Shown here piece by piece: positions 39,711 to 48,134 of a stretch of DNA of 64,000 bases. Under the pieces are notes generated by a model. That model was not told where the DNA came from. It saw nothing but the letters and a program-made list of their open reading frames with translations, and did no database searches. The position numbers and the translations under genes are program-made. The stretch lies in contig JAQWNF010000011.1 in NCBI GenBank assembly GCA_029246415.1, positions 1 to 64,000 of the forward strand. Direction: 5' to 3'. This stretch comes from Glaciecola sp. GTDB lineage: Bacteria > Pseudomonadota > Gammaproteobacteria > Enterobacterales > Alteromonadaceae. Positions within the stretch are counted from its first letter, which is position 1; each line of letters begins with the position of its first letter.

Positions 39711-39971
39711 ATGACTCAGACGACTAAACAAATTTGGTTAATTGGTGGCGAAGATTGCGCATTGTGTGATGATGCAGATAAATTATTAACACTTGCGCTA
39801 GCTGCTAACCCGAACATTCCTATTGAAGTGAGTTATGTGAATGTCAAATCAACCACAACATTATTTCATCATTACGGGGCACGTATCCCCGTATTATTGG
39901 ATTTAGATTCGAATGTTGCTTTATATTGGCCATTTGAACTTCCACAAGTACAGGAATTTATTCGTACATGA
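39711..39971 (+). CDS. Glutaredoxin-like protein (DUF836)
   Basis: An 86-residue thioredoxin-fold protein with a CxxC motif (EDCALCDDADKLL) near residue 16 and the cis-proline strand ARIPVLLDLD near residue 57, which together define the glutaredoxin-like DUF836 family. The redox partner is unknown. It lies between rlmL and uup, a conserved position in Shewanella-type genomes, and its stop overlaps the uup start by 4 nt. Confidence 0.85.
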   Translation: MTQTTKQIWLIGGEDCALCDDADKLLTLALAANPNIPIEVSYVNVKSTTTLFHHYGARIPVLLDLDSNVALYWPFELPQVQEFIRT

Positions 39972-41887
39972 GTGTGTTACAAATTAAAGACGGTTCCGTT
40001 ATATTCGGGCACCCACCTATTTTAAATGGCGTGGATTTTGTTTTAGAACCTAATGAACGTGTGTGTATTGTTGGCCGAAATGGGTCAGGCAAATCGACAT
40101 TTTTACAAGTCATTGAGGGATTAATCATTCTCGATGATGGGGTGCGAGTGGTTGATAATAACTATCGCATTTCACGACTACCACAAGATCCACCTGAGAG
40201 TGTTGAAGCGACCTTATTTGACTATGTTGCTCAAGGCCTCGATGGCGTGGGTGATTTAATCAAAGCTTATCACGAACAAACGATCATCGTTGGTGAAGAT
40301 CCATCTGAAGCACAGCTAGACAAGTTAATGCATTTACAAAGTCAGCTCGATAGCCAAAATGCATGGGGTTATGAAACAGCAATTGCTCAAACACTGACAA
40401 TGCTAAATCTCAACGCTGATGATATGTTGTCTTCATTATCAGGTGGTTGGCGTCGTAAGGCTGCATTGGCACGTGCCATTGTTTCCCAACCTGACATCTT
40501 ATTACTAGACGAACCAACTAACCACCTTGATATCGATATGATTGGCTGGTTAGAAAGCGCCTTAAAACAGTTTAAAGGTTCCATAGTATTTATCTCGCAT
40601 GACCGTGCCTTTATTCGTTCATTGGCGACGCGAATTGTTGATTTGGATCGCGGTAAACTCACCTCTTACCCAGGTAATTATGAGCTGTATTTAGAGAAAA
40701 AAGCACATGATTTAGAAGTTCAAGCCAATCAAGAAGCGTTGTTTGATAAACGTTTAGCACAAGAAGAAGTATGGATCAGACAAGGGATCAAGGCACGCCG
40801 TACTCGTAACGAAGGCCGTGTTCGAGCACTCAAAGCATTACGCGAAACACATCAAGCACGTCGTAAAGTACAAGGTAATGCCAAATTTACTGGCCATGTT
40901 GGACAGTCATCGGGCAAGCGTGTATTTGAAGCGACTGATTTACATTACAGTATCGGTGGACAGACGATTGTATCTGGTTTGGATTTGCATATTGTTCGAG
41001 GTGATAAAATAGCGTTTATTGGTAACAATGGCTGTGGTAAATCGACATTAATTAAACTCTTACTTGGCCAATTACAGCCCGACTCAGGTGAAGTGATACA
41101 AGGTGTCAATCTTGAAGTGGCATACTTTGACCAACACAGGGATGCGCTTGATTTAAACCAAAAAGTCGTTGATTGTGTTGCGGATGGCAAACAAGAAGTG
41201 ATGATTAATGATCGCCCTCGTCATGTGATTTCATATTTACAGGATTACTTGTTCGAGCCAGATCGGATTCAAGCACCGGTGAGTTCATTATCAGGTGGTG
41301 AAAAGAATCGTTTAATGATCGCCAAATTAATGTTACGTCCAAGCAACTTATTGATCCTCGATGAACCGACCAATGACTTAGATGTTGAGACACTGGAGTT
41401 GCTCGAATCATTGCTTGTAGATTATGCCGGAACCGTTATATTGGTTAGCCACGATAGAGAATTTGTTGATAATGTAGTGTCATCTTGTGTTGTATTTGAA
41501 GGTGATGGCGTTGTTACAGAATTTGTGGGTGGATATACTGATAGTGCAGAGTGGTATGCTCAAGATCTAAAGAAATCAAAAGAGCAGGGAACTAATGCTA
41601 GCAAGAACAGTCCTAACCCCGTTCAGACTGAAGAAACAAAACCTGTCGTTAACAAAACGAAAAAGTTATCATATAAAGATAATCTTGAATTAACAGAATT
41701 ACCACTTAAGATCGAAACATTAGAAATCAAGGTAATGTCAATTCAAGCAACGATGAATGAAGATGGGTTTTATGTTCAAGACTTTTCGATTACACAACCG
41801 GTAATTGATGAACTTGCTGCATGTGAGCAAGCACTCGAAGCGGCTTATGCTCGCTGGGACGAATTAGAAGAATTACAACAATCATAA
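39968..41887 (+). CDS. uup: ABC-F ATPase Uup
   Basis: Soluble twin-ATPase of the ABC-F class, which acts on ribosomes and, for Uup, also affects precise excision of transposons. The first nucleotide-binding domain has Walker A GRNGSGKST (residues ~36-44), signature LSGGWRRKAALARA and Walker B ILLLDEPTNHLD. The second has GNNGCGKST (near residue 353), LSGGEKNRLMIAK and LLILDEPTNDLD. The C-terminal ~100 residues form the charged coiled-coil DNA-binding domain typical of Uup. At 639 residues it equals E. coli Uup (635). Confidence 0.95.
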   Translation: MSVLQIKDGSVIFGHPPILNGVDFVLEPNERVCIVGRNGSGKSTFLQVIEGLIILDDGVRVVDNNYRISRLPQDPPESVEATLFDYVAQGLDGVGDLIKAYHEQTIIVGEDPSEAQLDKLMHLQSQLDSQNAWGYETAIAQTLTMLNLNADDMLSSLSGGWRRKAALARAIVSQPDILLLDEPTNHLDIDMIGWLESALKQFKGSIVFISHDRAFIRSLATRIVDLDRGKLTSYPGNYELYLEKKAHDLEVQANQEALFDKRLAQEEVWIRQGIKARRTRNEGRVRALKALRETHQARRKVQGNAKFTGHVGQSSGKRVFEATDLHYSIGGQTIVSGLDLHIVRGDKIAFIGNNGCGKSTLIKLLLGQLQPDSGEVIQGVNLEVAYFDQHRDALDLNQKVVDCVADGKQEVMINDRPRHVISYLQDYLFEPDRIQAPVSSLSGGEKNRLMIAKLMLRPSNLLILDEPTNDLDVETLELLESLLVDYAGTVILVSHDREFVDNVVSSCVVFEGDGVVTEFVGGYTDSAEWYAQDLKKSKEQGTNASKNSPNPVQTEETKPVVNKTKKLSYKDNLELTELPLKIETLEIKVMSIQATMNEDGFYVQDFSITQPVIDELAACEQALEAAYARWDELEELQQS

Positions 41888-41910
41888 CACATAGTTATAA
41901 CAGGAATTTT

Positions 41911-43656
41911 ATGAAGCAAGCTGATGTTTTCGCCAAGTCACCGCGCGTTATGCGCCATAAGTTGTCGCGCACATTCATATCATCTGCATTAATTACAAGT
42001 GCGTGTTTTGCACCTCTTGCTACAGCAGCGACATATGAAGTAGAAGAATTAACGACCAACGAATTAGCCATTAATGTGTTTGCACGCAGTATTGATAATG
42101 CAGGTAATGCGTTGATGGTCACGCAGGACTTATATAATCTACCTATTGATGTAAGCTTAATTGATTTTGAAAATGAAACAATTATTGCAAATTTAACTGA
42201 TGTCGATGCAGCAGCTGCAGGTAACCCTAATGAAGCCGATTACAATTATCTAATTGGCTTAATCCGTTATGGTGCCAATGGTAATTCGTTAACCAGTCAG
42301 CAATTTGCTCTATATCAGTCCTTTGTTAATAACGGAATGACCGATATCAGAGTCAAAGGCTTTGATGAGGAAACGACGGCGACGAATGGCTACACTTTTG
42401 GTAGTGAAACTTTAGCTAACTATATTTTTGACAGCAATACAATTGTTGGTTCAGGGGAAGGTGTATTTACAACTCGTTCTTATACCACTGAAGATGAAAC
42501 TCAAATCAACTATGTACTTAATGATTTTATTCGTCGCGGCTTTGTGCAACTTAATGGTAATACTATTGCGTTACCACCGAGTGAATTATCCTTAGGCGGA
42601 TACAGTGAAGCGTATAGTATTAATCAAAATCTTCAAGTAGTAGGTACTTCGTCAGTGCGTATGACAGAGCAACTTGTTGAAGCCATTGCTAATTGTGATG
42701 ATGACGAAGAGCGAGGGGATATCCCTCTGGATGTGTGCTACTACAATTTAATACTAAGTGGAGCCACAACAATAAGTATGGATCGTCGTGCTACTATTTG
42801 GCAACTTGATGCACAAGGTCAAATCATATCAACACAAACCTTCCCGTTACCATTTACGCCAGAAGAAGTCAGTGAAACGAATACCGATACGGCATTTTAT
42901 AATGCAGCCTTAGCGATTAATGACGAAGGGATTGCAGTTGGTGAGACACACACTTTTTATCTTGATCGTGAATTGAAATTTAATTCTGCGGCTATGTTTC
43001 GTGATGGTGAAACTATTGAACTGATAGATAAAGAAGATTATTTCCCTAGTACCGCTAAAGATATTAACAATAATAATATCATTATTGGTACAGGCTCTAC
43101 GCAAATAAACGGTACCACACGCACAAAGTTTTTTACTTATGACCTTGATGCTGATGAATTAACGTTTCCAGTCGATTTTTTTCCTGGTTCGTCTAGCACC
43201 GCGCGTGATATTAACAACAACAATATGGTTGTTGGAGAAGGTGAAGTAGAATTTGATAATGCCTCCACACGTCGTAAAAATGCATTTATCTATGACATGA
43301 ATTCACAAACATTCACTAATCTAAACGATTTACTCGAATGTGATTCACCTTACAGCATTGTGGGTGCAAACGCCATTAATGATAACAACGTCATTTTGGC
43401 TAACGCGCTCGTTAATCGTCAAGCTCGTAACTCAGCCGGAGAACTTGTCATTGATAGTGATGGTGTTGCTATTATGACGGATCAAATAATCACAGTTAAA
43501 CTTAATCCTATTGCTAACGGTGCGATTGATGATTGTACGACTGAAGACAATACTATCCCTGAACGTGTTGGCGCGAGTATGTCATTTTCACTCGGTGGAT
43601 TGTTATTGTTAACCCTATTCGGGAAGTGTGTATTTTGGCGTCGCCGTCAAAGATAA
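41911..43656 (+). CDS. DUF3466 family exported protein with C-terminal sorting-like tail
   Basis: A 581-residue protein with a long signal region (SSALITSACFAPLATAATYEVEE) and repeated modules of the form INDEGIAVGET, DINNNNIIIGT, DINNNNMVVGEGE and INDNNVILAN, spaced through the second half; these resemble extracellular repeat proteins of the DUF3466 family. The C-terminus has a glycine pair, a hydrophobic helix and a basic end (FSLGGLLLLTLFGK, then RRRQR), resembling a GlyGly-CTERM signal processed by rhombosortase. The protein is likely surface-exposed or secreted. Function is unknown; it keeps its usual place between uup and rmf. Confidence 0.8.
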   Translation: MKQADVFAKSPRVMRHKLSRTFISSALITSACFAPLATAATYEVEELTTNELAINVFARSIDNAGNALMVTQDLYNLPIDVSLIDFENETIIANLTDVDAAAAGNPNEADYNYLIGLIRYGANGNSLTSQQFALYQSFVNNGMTDIRVKGFDEETTATNGYTFGSETLANYIFDSNTIVGSGEGVFTTRSYTTEDETQINYVLNDFIRRGFVQLNGNTIALPPSELSLGGYSEAYSINQNLQVVGTSSVRMTEQLVEAIANCDDDEERGDIPLDVCYYNLILSGATTISMDRRATIWQLDAQGQIISTQTFPLPFTPEEVSETNTDTAFYNAALAINDEGIAVGETHTFYLDRELKFNSAAMFRDGETIELIDKEDYFPSTAKDINNNNIIIGTGSTQINGTTRTKFFTYDLDADELTFPVDFFPGSSSTARDINNNNMVVGEGEVEFDNASTRRKNAFIYDMNSQTFTNLNDLLECDSPYSIVGANAINDNNVILANALVNRQARNSAGELVIDSDGVAIMTDQIITVKLNPIANGAIDDCTTEDNTIPERVGASMSFSLGGLLLLTLFGKCVFWRRRQR

Positions 43657-43721
43657 ATACACAAAATATCTATATTCGAATTTGATATAAAAACCATTTT
43701 TTATATTTAAATTTGTTGTAA

Positions 43722-43762
43722 ACAGGTATTTCTATATTATTCATTAACTTAGAGATACCTGT
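43722..43762 (+). terminator. Stem-loop after the DUF3466 gene
   Basis: Arms ACAGGTATTTCTA and TAGAGATACCTGT pair over 13 positions with one G-U pair around a 15-nt AT-rich loop. It lacks an immediate T-tract (GTCATAAATC follows), so it is an imperfect terminator or an RNA-stability element between this gene and rmf. Confidence 0.55.
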
Positions 43763-43896
43763 CATAAATCTTAACATTTTATTCATAATTCCTCTTGTAA
43801 CTTCATTCACTCAGGCGTAAAACTAGTATTGTTGATTATGAATATTCATAAAGTGAATTTTCAACAACATTTTTTATTCGCAACAGAGGTTAGAAA

Positions 43897-44073
43897 ATGA
43901 AGAGACAAAAAAGGGATAAAGTATCACGTGCCCATTCAAAAGGGTATCAAGCTGGAATTGCTGGCCGTGCTAAAGAAAACTGTCCGTTTCAAGCATCTAC
44001 AACTCGCTCAGAGTGGTTAGGTGGTTGGAGAGAAGCTGTTGAAGATCGAATAACCACCTTCGGTATGCGATGA
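43897..44073 (+). CDS. rmf: Ribosome modulation factor
   Basis: A 58-residue basic protein that dimerises 70S ribosomes into inactive 100S particles in stationary phase. Reading from the ATG gives MKRQKRDKVSRAHSKGYQ, then AGIAGRAKENCPFQ, then SEWLGGWREAVEDR, which match the conserved E. coli Rmf core (GYQAGIAGR, WLGGWREA). An AGAGG ribosome binding site lies 9 nt before the ATG. Position between DUF3466 and fabA agrees with Alteromonadales synteny. The 240-nt upstream gap presumably holds a growth-phase-controlled promoter. Confidence 0.96.
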   Translation: MKRQKRDKVSRAHSKGYQAGIAGRAKENCPFQASTTRSEWLGGWREAVEDRITTFGMR

Positions 44074-44088
44074 CATATCATAGGTAAC

Positions 44089-44117
44089 AAAAAAAGCTCC
44101 TAATTGGAGCTTTTTTT
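44089..44117. terminator. Bidirectional terminator between rmf and fabA
   Basis: AGCTCC / GGAGCT with a 5-nt loop is flanked by an A-tract and an eight-T tract. It lies between convergent rmf (plus) and fabA (minus) and can stop both. Confidence 0.92.
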
Positions 44118-44137
44118 ATGGGTATTCATTTAATTAA

Positions 44138-44656
44138 TTAAAATGCGCTAGTATCTTGAAACAGACCAACTTTTAAATCTTTAGCAACATATATCTCACG
44201 ACCATCAACTGATACCGTTCCATCAGCCATGCCCATAAACAATTTACGTTTGATAACACGTTTCATCGTGATTTTATAAGTCACTTTTTTAGCCGTTGGC
44301 AATACTTGACCGGTAAATTTCACTTCACCTACACCTAATGCACGACCTTTACCTGGACCACCTTCCCAACCTAAGAAGAAACCAACTAACTGCCACATAG
44401 CATCAAGACCTAAACAACCAGGCATAACAGGATCACCAGGGAAGTGACAATCAAAGAACCAAAGATCAGGAGTGATATCAAGTTCAGCGATGATTTCCCC
44501 TTTGCCGTGCTCACCACCGTCAGAAGTGATAGACACGATGCGATCCATCATTAACATATTCGGGGCAGGGAGTTGACTGTTGCCAGGACCAAATAACTCA
44601 CCTTGGCTACAAGCAAGTAAATCTTCACGGGTATAACTATTTTTATCTAAACTCAT
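44138..44656 (-). CDS. fabA: 3-hydroxydecanoyl-ACP dehydratase/isomerase
   Basis: Introduces the cis double bond of unsaturated fatty acids at the C10 stage by dehydrating 3-hydroxydecanoyl-ACP and isomerising the product. The catalytic histidine (H71, [12 protein letters not shown]) and aspartate (D85, [11 protein letters not shown]) occupy E. coli positions, and the length is 172 residues as in E. coli. A ribosome binding site AAGGAA lies upstream. A FabR-type operator sits in its promoter, which would make it responsive to unsaturated acyl thioester pools. The lonH-like protease often found next to fabA is absent. Confidence 0.97.
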   Translation of the reverse strand: MSLDKNSYTREDLLACSQGELFGPGNSQLPAPNMLMMDRIVSITSDGGEHGKGEIIAELDITPDLWFFDCHFPGDPVMPGCLGLDAMWQLVGFFLGWEGGPGKGRALGVGEVKFTGQVLPTAKKVTYKITMKRVIKRKLFMGMADGTVSVDGREIYVAKDLKVGLFQDTSAF

Positions 44657-44686
44657 AATACTATGATTCCTTTTTTAAGAATGCGT

Positions 44687-44715
44687 AATTTAGCGAACAC
44701 TTGTACGCTTAACAA
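44687..44715 (-). promoter_or_regulatory. fabA promoter with FabR operator
   Basis: On the minus strand TTGTTA (-35) and TAAATT (-10) are separated by exactly 17 nt. An 18-bp palindrome AGCGTACAAGTGTTCGCT (44692-44709) fills that spacer. It matches the E. coli FabR recognition sequence (AGCGTACA-NN-TGTTCGCT) at every defined position. FabR represses fabA and fabB, so repression by promoter occlusion is expected. The match is read directly; binding is inferred. Confidence 0.85.
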
Positions 44716-44868
44716 GTCTGAACAGTGATTTTTATTGATTATTTTCTCAATAATGCCCATTGTGTGCTTGATCGGTTAATTAAACAACAAAAGAACAGCT
44801 AAATTATCGTTCTTATCCGCTCATAAGTTACACTCTAATAATAGGTATGACAGATCAAGAGGTCGCTG

Positions 44869-45120
44869 ATGCGCAAAAAAAATCCATATGCAAATGCAGA
44901 AAAACAAAAACGCTTTCGTGATAAACAAAAAGAACTCGGCAAGAAAATGGTACGAGGTTATGTCACACCCCAAGCGTTAAAGTGTTACGAAGAAATTTTG
45001 GACAAAACCAGTTGGTCAGATTCAGAAGTGTTATCTAATGCGTTACGCATAACGTATGCAGCCTATAAAAAAGGGCAGATTAGAATGTTGAACCAATATT
45101 TAGAAGATAATAATTTATAA
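44869..45120 (+). CDS. Small basic protein of unknown function
   Basis: An 83-residue protein with a lysine/arginine-rich N-terminus (MRKKNPYANAEKQKRFRDKQ) and a predicted helical remainder (SWSDSEVLSNALRITYAAYKKG). The short strand RGYVTP followed by two helices is loosely reminiscent of ribbon-helix-helix DNA-binding proteins, but no family is recognised. A good ribosome binding site (AGAGG, 8 nt before ATG) supports expression. It is divergent from fabA and convergent with the photolyase-like gene. Confidence 0.65.
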   Translation: MRKKNPYANAEKQKRFRDKQKELGKKMVRGYVTPQALKCYEEILDKTSWSDSEVLSNALRITYAAYKKGQIRMLNQYLEDNNL

Positions 45121-45154
45121 ACGAATAGATGGCACAACCCACTATTATCAATTG

Positions 45155-46666
45155 CTATGCATTGCGTCGACCAGGCACTATGTGTTTTTTTAGAATACGC
45201 TTAGCATCTTGTTTTACCTCTGGGCTTTTTTGAAATCCCCACAACCTGTCGCGTGCAACTTTAGCGGCCGTTTCTATATCGATAATGGGCTCTGGATAAG
45301 ACTCAGCTTCATCAATCGCAAACAGCTGCTTTTCTAATGGTGTGATTAACCATGGAGTGTGCACCATATCATCGGGGTAGGTGGCTAACTCAGGAACCCA
45401 TTGTTTAATAAACACACCCTGTGGATCTTTTTCCTGAGATTGTTTAATTGGGTTATATAGTCTGATGGTATTGGTGCCTGTTACCCCGGCTTGCATTTGA
45501 AACTGCGGGTAATGAATCCCAGGCTCAAAATCTAAAAACTGCGCCGCTAAATGTTTTACTCCCATACGCCAATCAATATTAAAATGATGCGTCAGTACAC
45601 TGACTAACATCGCACGCATTCTAAAATTAATGAACCCAGTGGCGATTACCGCACGCATATTCGCATCGACAATCGGGATCCCTGTTTGTCCAGTTAGCCA
45701 TGCATTGAGTCTTAATTGAATAATTTGCTCGTCAGTTTCATACGGGTAGGATGCATACGCGAGATTAACGGGTCGAAACTCCATGTCACATTCACTTTCA
45801 AATTTCTGAATAAAATGACAGTGCCAATGTAATCGAGACGCCATCGCTAACAACGCACGACGCCAACCTGGAAAATCTTGCTCCTCTAACGTCTCTAATT
45901 TTTGATACGTTTGTTTGATCGTTATGTTTCCCCACGCGATGTAAGGAGACAAGCGCGTACAACTTTTTCTAGATAGCGCAGGACTAGAAATATGCTTTGC
46001 ATAATTTTTTCCACGTCCATCCAAAAAAGAATAATACGTATGCCATGCTCGACGTTCACCGCCAATCTGAAAGAGCGGGGAAGTGTCTTGCCATTCGTTA
46101 TAAAGTGGCTGTATCCCTTTATTCTCAAAGCTTGAATCACACAAGATTGCCATATTGGCTATATTTACAAATTCAATGCTTGCCAAGTTGGCATCGGCGC
46201 AAGGGGTTTCAATTTCCTGTTGCCAATACTTCCCCCAATCACGCCTGTGGTGCAGACCTCTTCGCACAACCGAGTATGGAAACTCAGACCATGAGATGCC
46301 TCGTTGTTGCAAATACGACCTCAGTGTCTTATCTCGTTGATACGTCACATCCAAGCCAATTTCTTCATGACTCAACAAATTAATTATTTGGTAGTCCTGG
46401 GAGATTTGCTCAAGAGCCGTAAATATATCGGTATGCCATATCAATACTTGGGTGTTGAAAGGTTGCAGCTGTGCCTGCAGATCCATTAATGATTGGTACA
46501 CAAAGCGCCAATGACGCTCTGAGTAATGAGGATCTGCAATGACTGCTGGCTCAAATACATATAGCAGTAACACTGGCCGTGGGTTATTCATCACGTTGTA
46601 TAAAGGCAGATGGTCGCGTAAACGAAGATCGCGTTTAAACCAAATAATATCGATTGCTGGATTCAT
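45155..46666 (-). CDS. Photolyase/cryptochrome-family protein with non-canonical active-site residues
   Basis: A 503-residue flavoprotein of the photolyase superfamily. The N-terminal alpha/beta antenna domain starts [15 protein letters not shown], and the C-terminal FAD domain includes [14 protein letters not shown], the [16 protein letters not shown] helix and [14 protein letters not shown]. Compared by eye with E. coli photolyase, the WQW motif that provides the FAD-proximal tryptophan and a substrate contact is replaced by F389-Q-M391 ([10 protein letters not shown]); W323 and W366, at the other two triad positions, are retained. This branch is often annotated simply as a photolyase; repair activity or a sensory cryptochrome role is open. 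Its ATG overlaps the stop of the CRY-DASH gene (TAATG), so the two are coupled. Confidence 0.85.
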   Translation of the reverse strand: MNPAIDIIWFKRDLRLRDHLPLYNVMNNPRPVLLLYVFEPAVIADPHYSERHWRFVYQSLMDLQAQLQPFNTQVLIWHTDIFTALEQISQDYQIINLLSHEEIGLDVTYQRDKTLRSYLQQRGISWSEFPYSVVRRGLHHRRDWGKYWQQEIETPCADANLASIEFVNIANMAILCDSSFENKGIQPLYNEWQDTSPLFQIGGERRAWHTYYSFLDGRGKNYAKHISSPALSRKSCTRLSPYIAWGNITIKQTYQKLETLEEQDFPGWRRALLAMASRLHWHCHFIQKFESECDMEFRPVNLAYASYPYETDEQIIQLRLNAWLTGQTGIPIVDANMRAVIATGFINFRMRAMLVSVLTHHFNIDWRMGVKHLAAQFLDFEPGIHYPQFQMQAGVTGTNTIRLYNPIKQSQEKDPQGVFIKQWVPELATYPDDMVHTPWLITPLEKQLFAIDEAESYPEPIIDIETAAKVARDRLWGFQKSPEVKQDAKRILKKHIVPGRRNA

Positions 46667-47970
46667 TATTGACCCGCGTAGTTCGACCAATAAGCAACAA
46701 ACTCACCATTTGGATCATAGGTTTGTGTTTGTTTAGACAAATTAAAGCGCCGTAAGCCTCGTGGATCACTTCCTACACCAGCTAAATACTGCCAGTTTCC
46801 CCAATTACTGGCGGGGTCAAAATCAATTAGCATCTGCTCAAAATATGCCGCTCCATATTGCCAATCCAATCCAAGTTCATGAACGAAACAGCTAGCGACT
46901 AATTGACGTCCTCGGTTAGACATAAAGCCGGTGTATTTGAGCTGACGCATACAAGCGTTAATAATTGGGTAGTCGGTTGTGCCATTACACCAATCAGCAA
47001 AATGTTTAGGCTGATGGCTTCCTGTTGGGGGGTGCTGTTGAATACCAGTGTGTTGATACATGTGATGCCCGTATTTATATTGTTGCCACTGGTAAAACTC
47101 ACGCCATAGTAATTCAAAGAATAACCAATACGTTGAGTCATTGGCACCATACGTACCCTCGTATTCTTTGATCCACGCAGCGACTTGCCTTGCTGAAATA
47201 CACCCCGCAGCTAACCAGGGTGATAATTTGCTAGAAAAATCCCATCCTTCCAGACCATTGCGTGTTTCTTTGTAGGTACTTAATCCTTGAGTCTCAAATG
47301 TGTAATAGTGCATTTGGGCACGTGCTTGAGTTTCACCACCAATAAGGTTTTGCACGGTTTGGTTGTGTTTTAATAAATTTGGCTCTGACCCTAATATTTC
47401 AGGTAAGTCTAAAGCAATGTATGGCTCAGATTCACAAGGGGCGGGTAGATGGTTAAGATCTTGGTTTATCGGGGCTTGTGGCTTTGCATCTTTTTCAACT
47501 TTACGGCGAAACGGTGAAAACACATCGGGTAGATCTGTAATAGACATTGGCAAATCGCTTTGGTCATACAAGGTATAACTGTTTGCCGTGAATAGCGTTG
47601 CGTCATTAATTAACGAAGACATCCGCTCAAATTGATTACGTTCATACACGCCAGTATGAAAATGTTTGGCAATATGTGTAAACTGATATTGCCGATGTAG
47701 CCTCATTATGATTGCATCAGGCTCACCAATATATATATGTAATTGCTGTCCATTAGAACTTAACTGCTGCTGTAAATCATCTAACGCTTGACGTAAAAAT
47801 TGATAGCGATGTTGACCCATCGCACACTGACCAAATTTATTAAGCACAAACCATTTAGGCTGGAAAATATAAATTAAGTGCGCTTGTTCAACTTCTTGTA
47901 ATAACTGCGACAATGCACGATTGTCCTGTAGACGCAAATCATGCTCAAACCAATATAAACCTGTACTCAT
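46666..47970 (-). CDS. DASH-type cryptochrome
   Basis: A 434-residue cryptochrome/photolyase of the CRY-DASH class, which binds FAD and usually a folate antenna and repairs cyclobutane dimers in single-stranded DNA. The N-terminus is [21 protein letters not shown]-specific wording includes [17 protein letters not shown] (residues ~240-256) and [22 protein letters not shown] near residue 400 ([10 protein letters not shown], then [12 protein letters not shown]), with the family-typical YDPNGEFV ending. It is first of a two-gene minus-strand operon diverging from the class I photolyase gene across a 164-nt promoter region. Confidence 0.93.
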   Translation of the reverse strand: MSTGLYWFEHDLRLQDNRALSQLLQEVEQAHLIYIFQPKWFVLNKFGQCAMGQHRYQFLRQALDDLQQQLSSNGQQLHIYIGEPDAIIMRLHRQYQFTHIAKHFHTGVYERNQFERMSSLINDATLFTANSYTLYDQSDLPMSITDLPDVFSPFRRKVEKDAKPQAPINQDLNHLPAPCESEPYIALDLPEILGSEPNLLKHNQTVQNLIGGETQARAQMHYYTFETQGLSTYKETRNGLEGWDFSSKLSPWLAAGCISARQVAAWIKEYEGTYGANDSTYWLFFELLWREFYQWQQYKYGHHMYQHTGIQQHPPTGSHQPKHFADWCNGTTDYPIINACMRQLKYTGFMSNRGRQLVASCFVHELGLDWQYGAAYFEQMLIDFDPASNWGNWQYLAGVGSDPRGLRRFNLSKQTQTYDPNGEFVAYWSNYAGQ

Positions 47971-48013
47971 TTAAAACCCACATAAAGACTAAATAACAAT
48001 ACTCACTAATACG

Positions 48014-48028
48014 CATAGATTGTCTATG
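48014..48028. promoter_or_regulatory. Palindrome in the divergent photolyase promoter region
   Basis: CATAGATTGTCTATG is a perfect 6-bp-arm inverted repeat with a TTG centre, 44 nt from the CRY-DASH start and 107 nt from the class I photolyase start. The heptamer AGATTGT within it recurs at 48030-48036, a 13-nt step. It is a candidate operator for a regulator shared by both operons. No regulator gene for it is in the window. Confidence 0.45.
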
Positions 48029-48134
48029 TAGATTGTTAATCCGTGATATTTTTCTCAGATTTTTAAATAAATTGTTGAACAAAATCAGCCTTAGAGTCGT
48101 AATAACCACATTATTTTTATGATCATTAGATATT

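Noticed and set aside
45997-46383. 128-codon plus-strand open frame
   Set aside because: Antisense to the conserved photolyase-like gene, with no family resemblance and no ribosome binding site.
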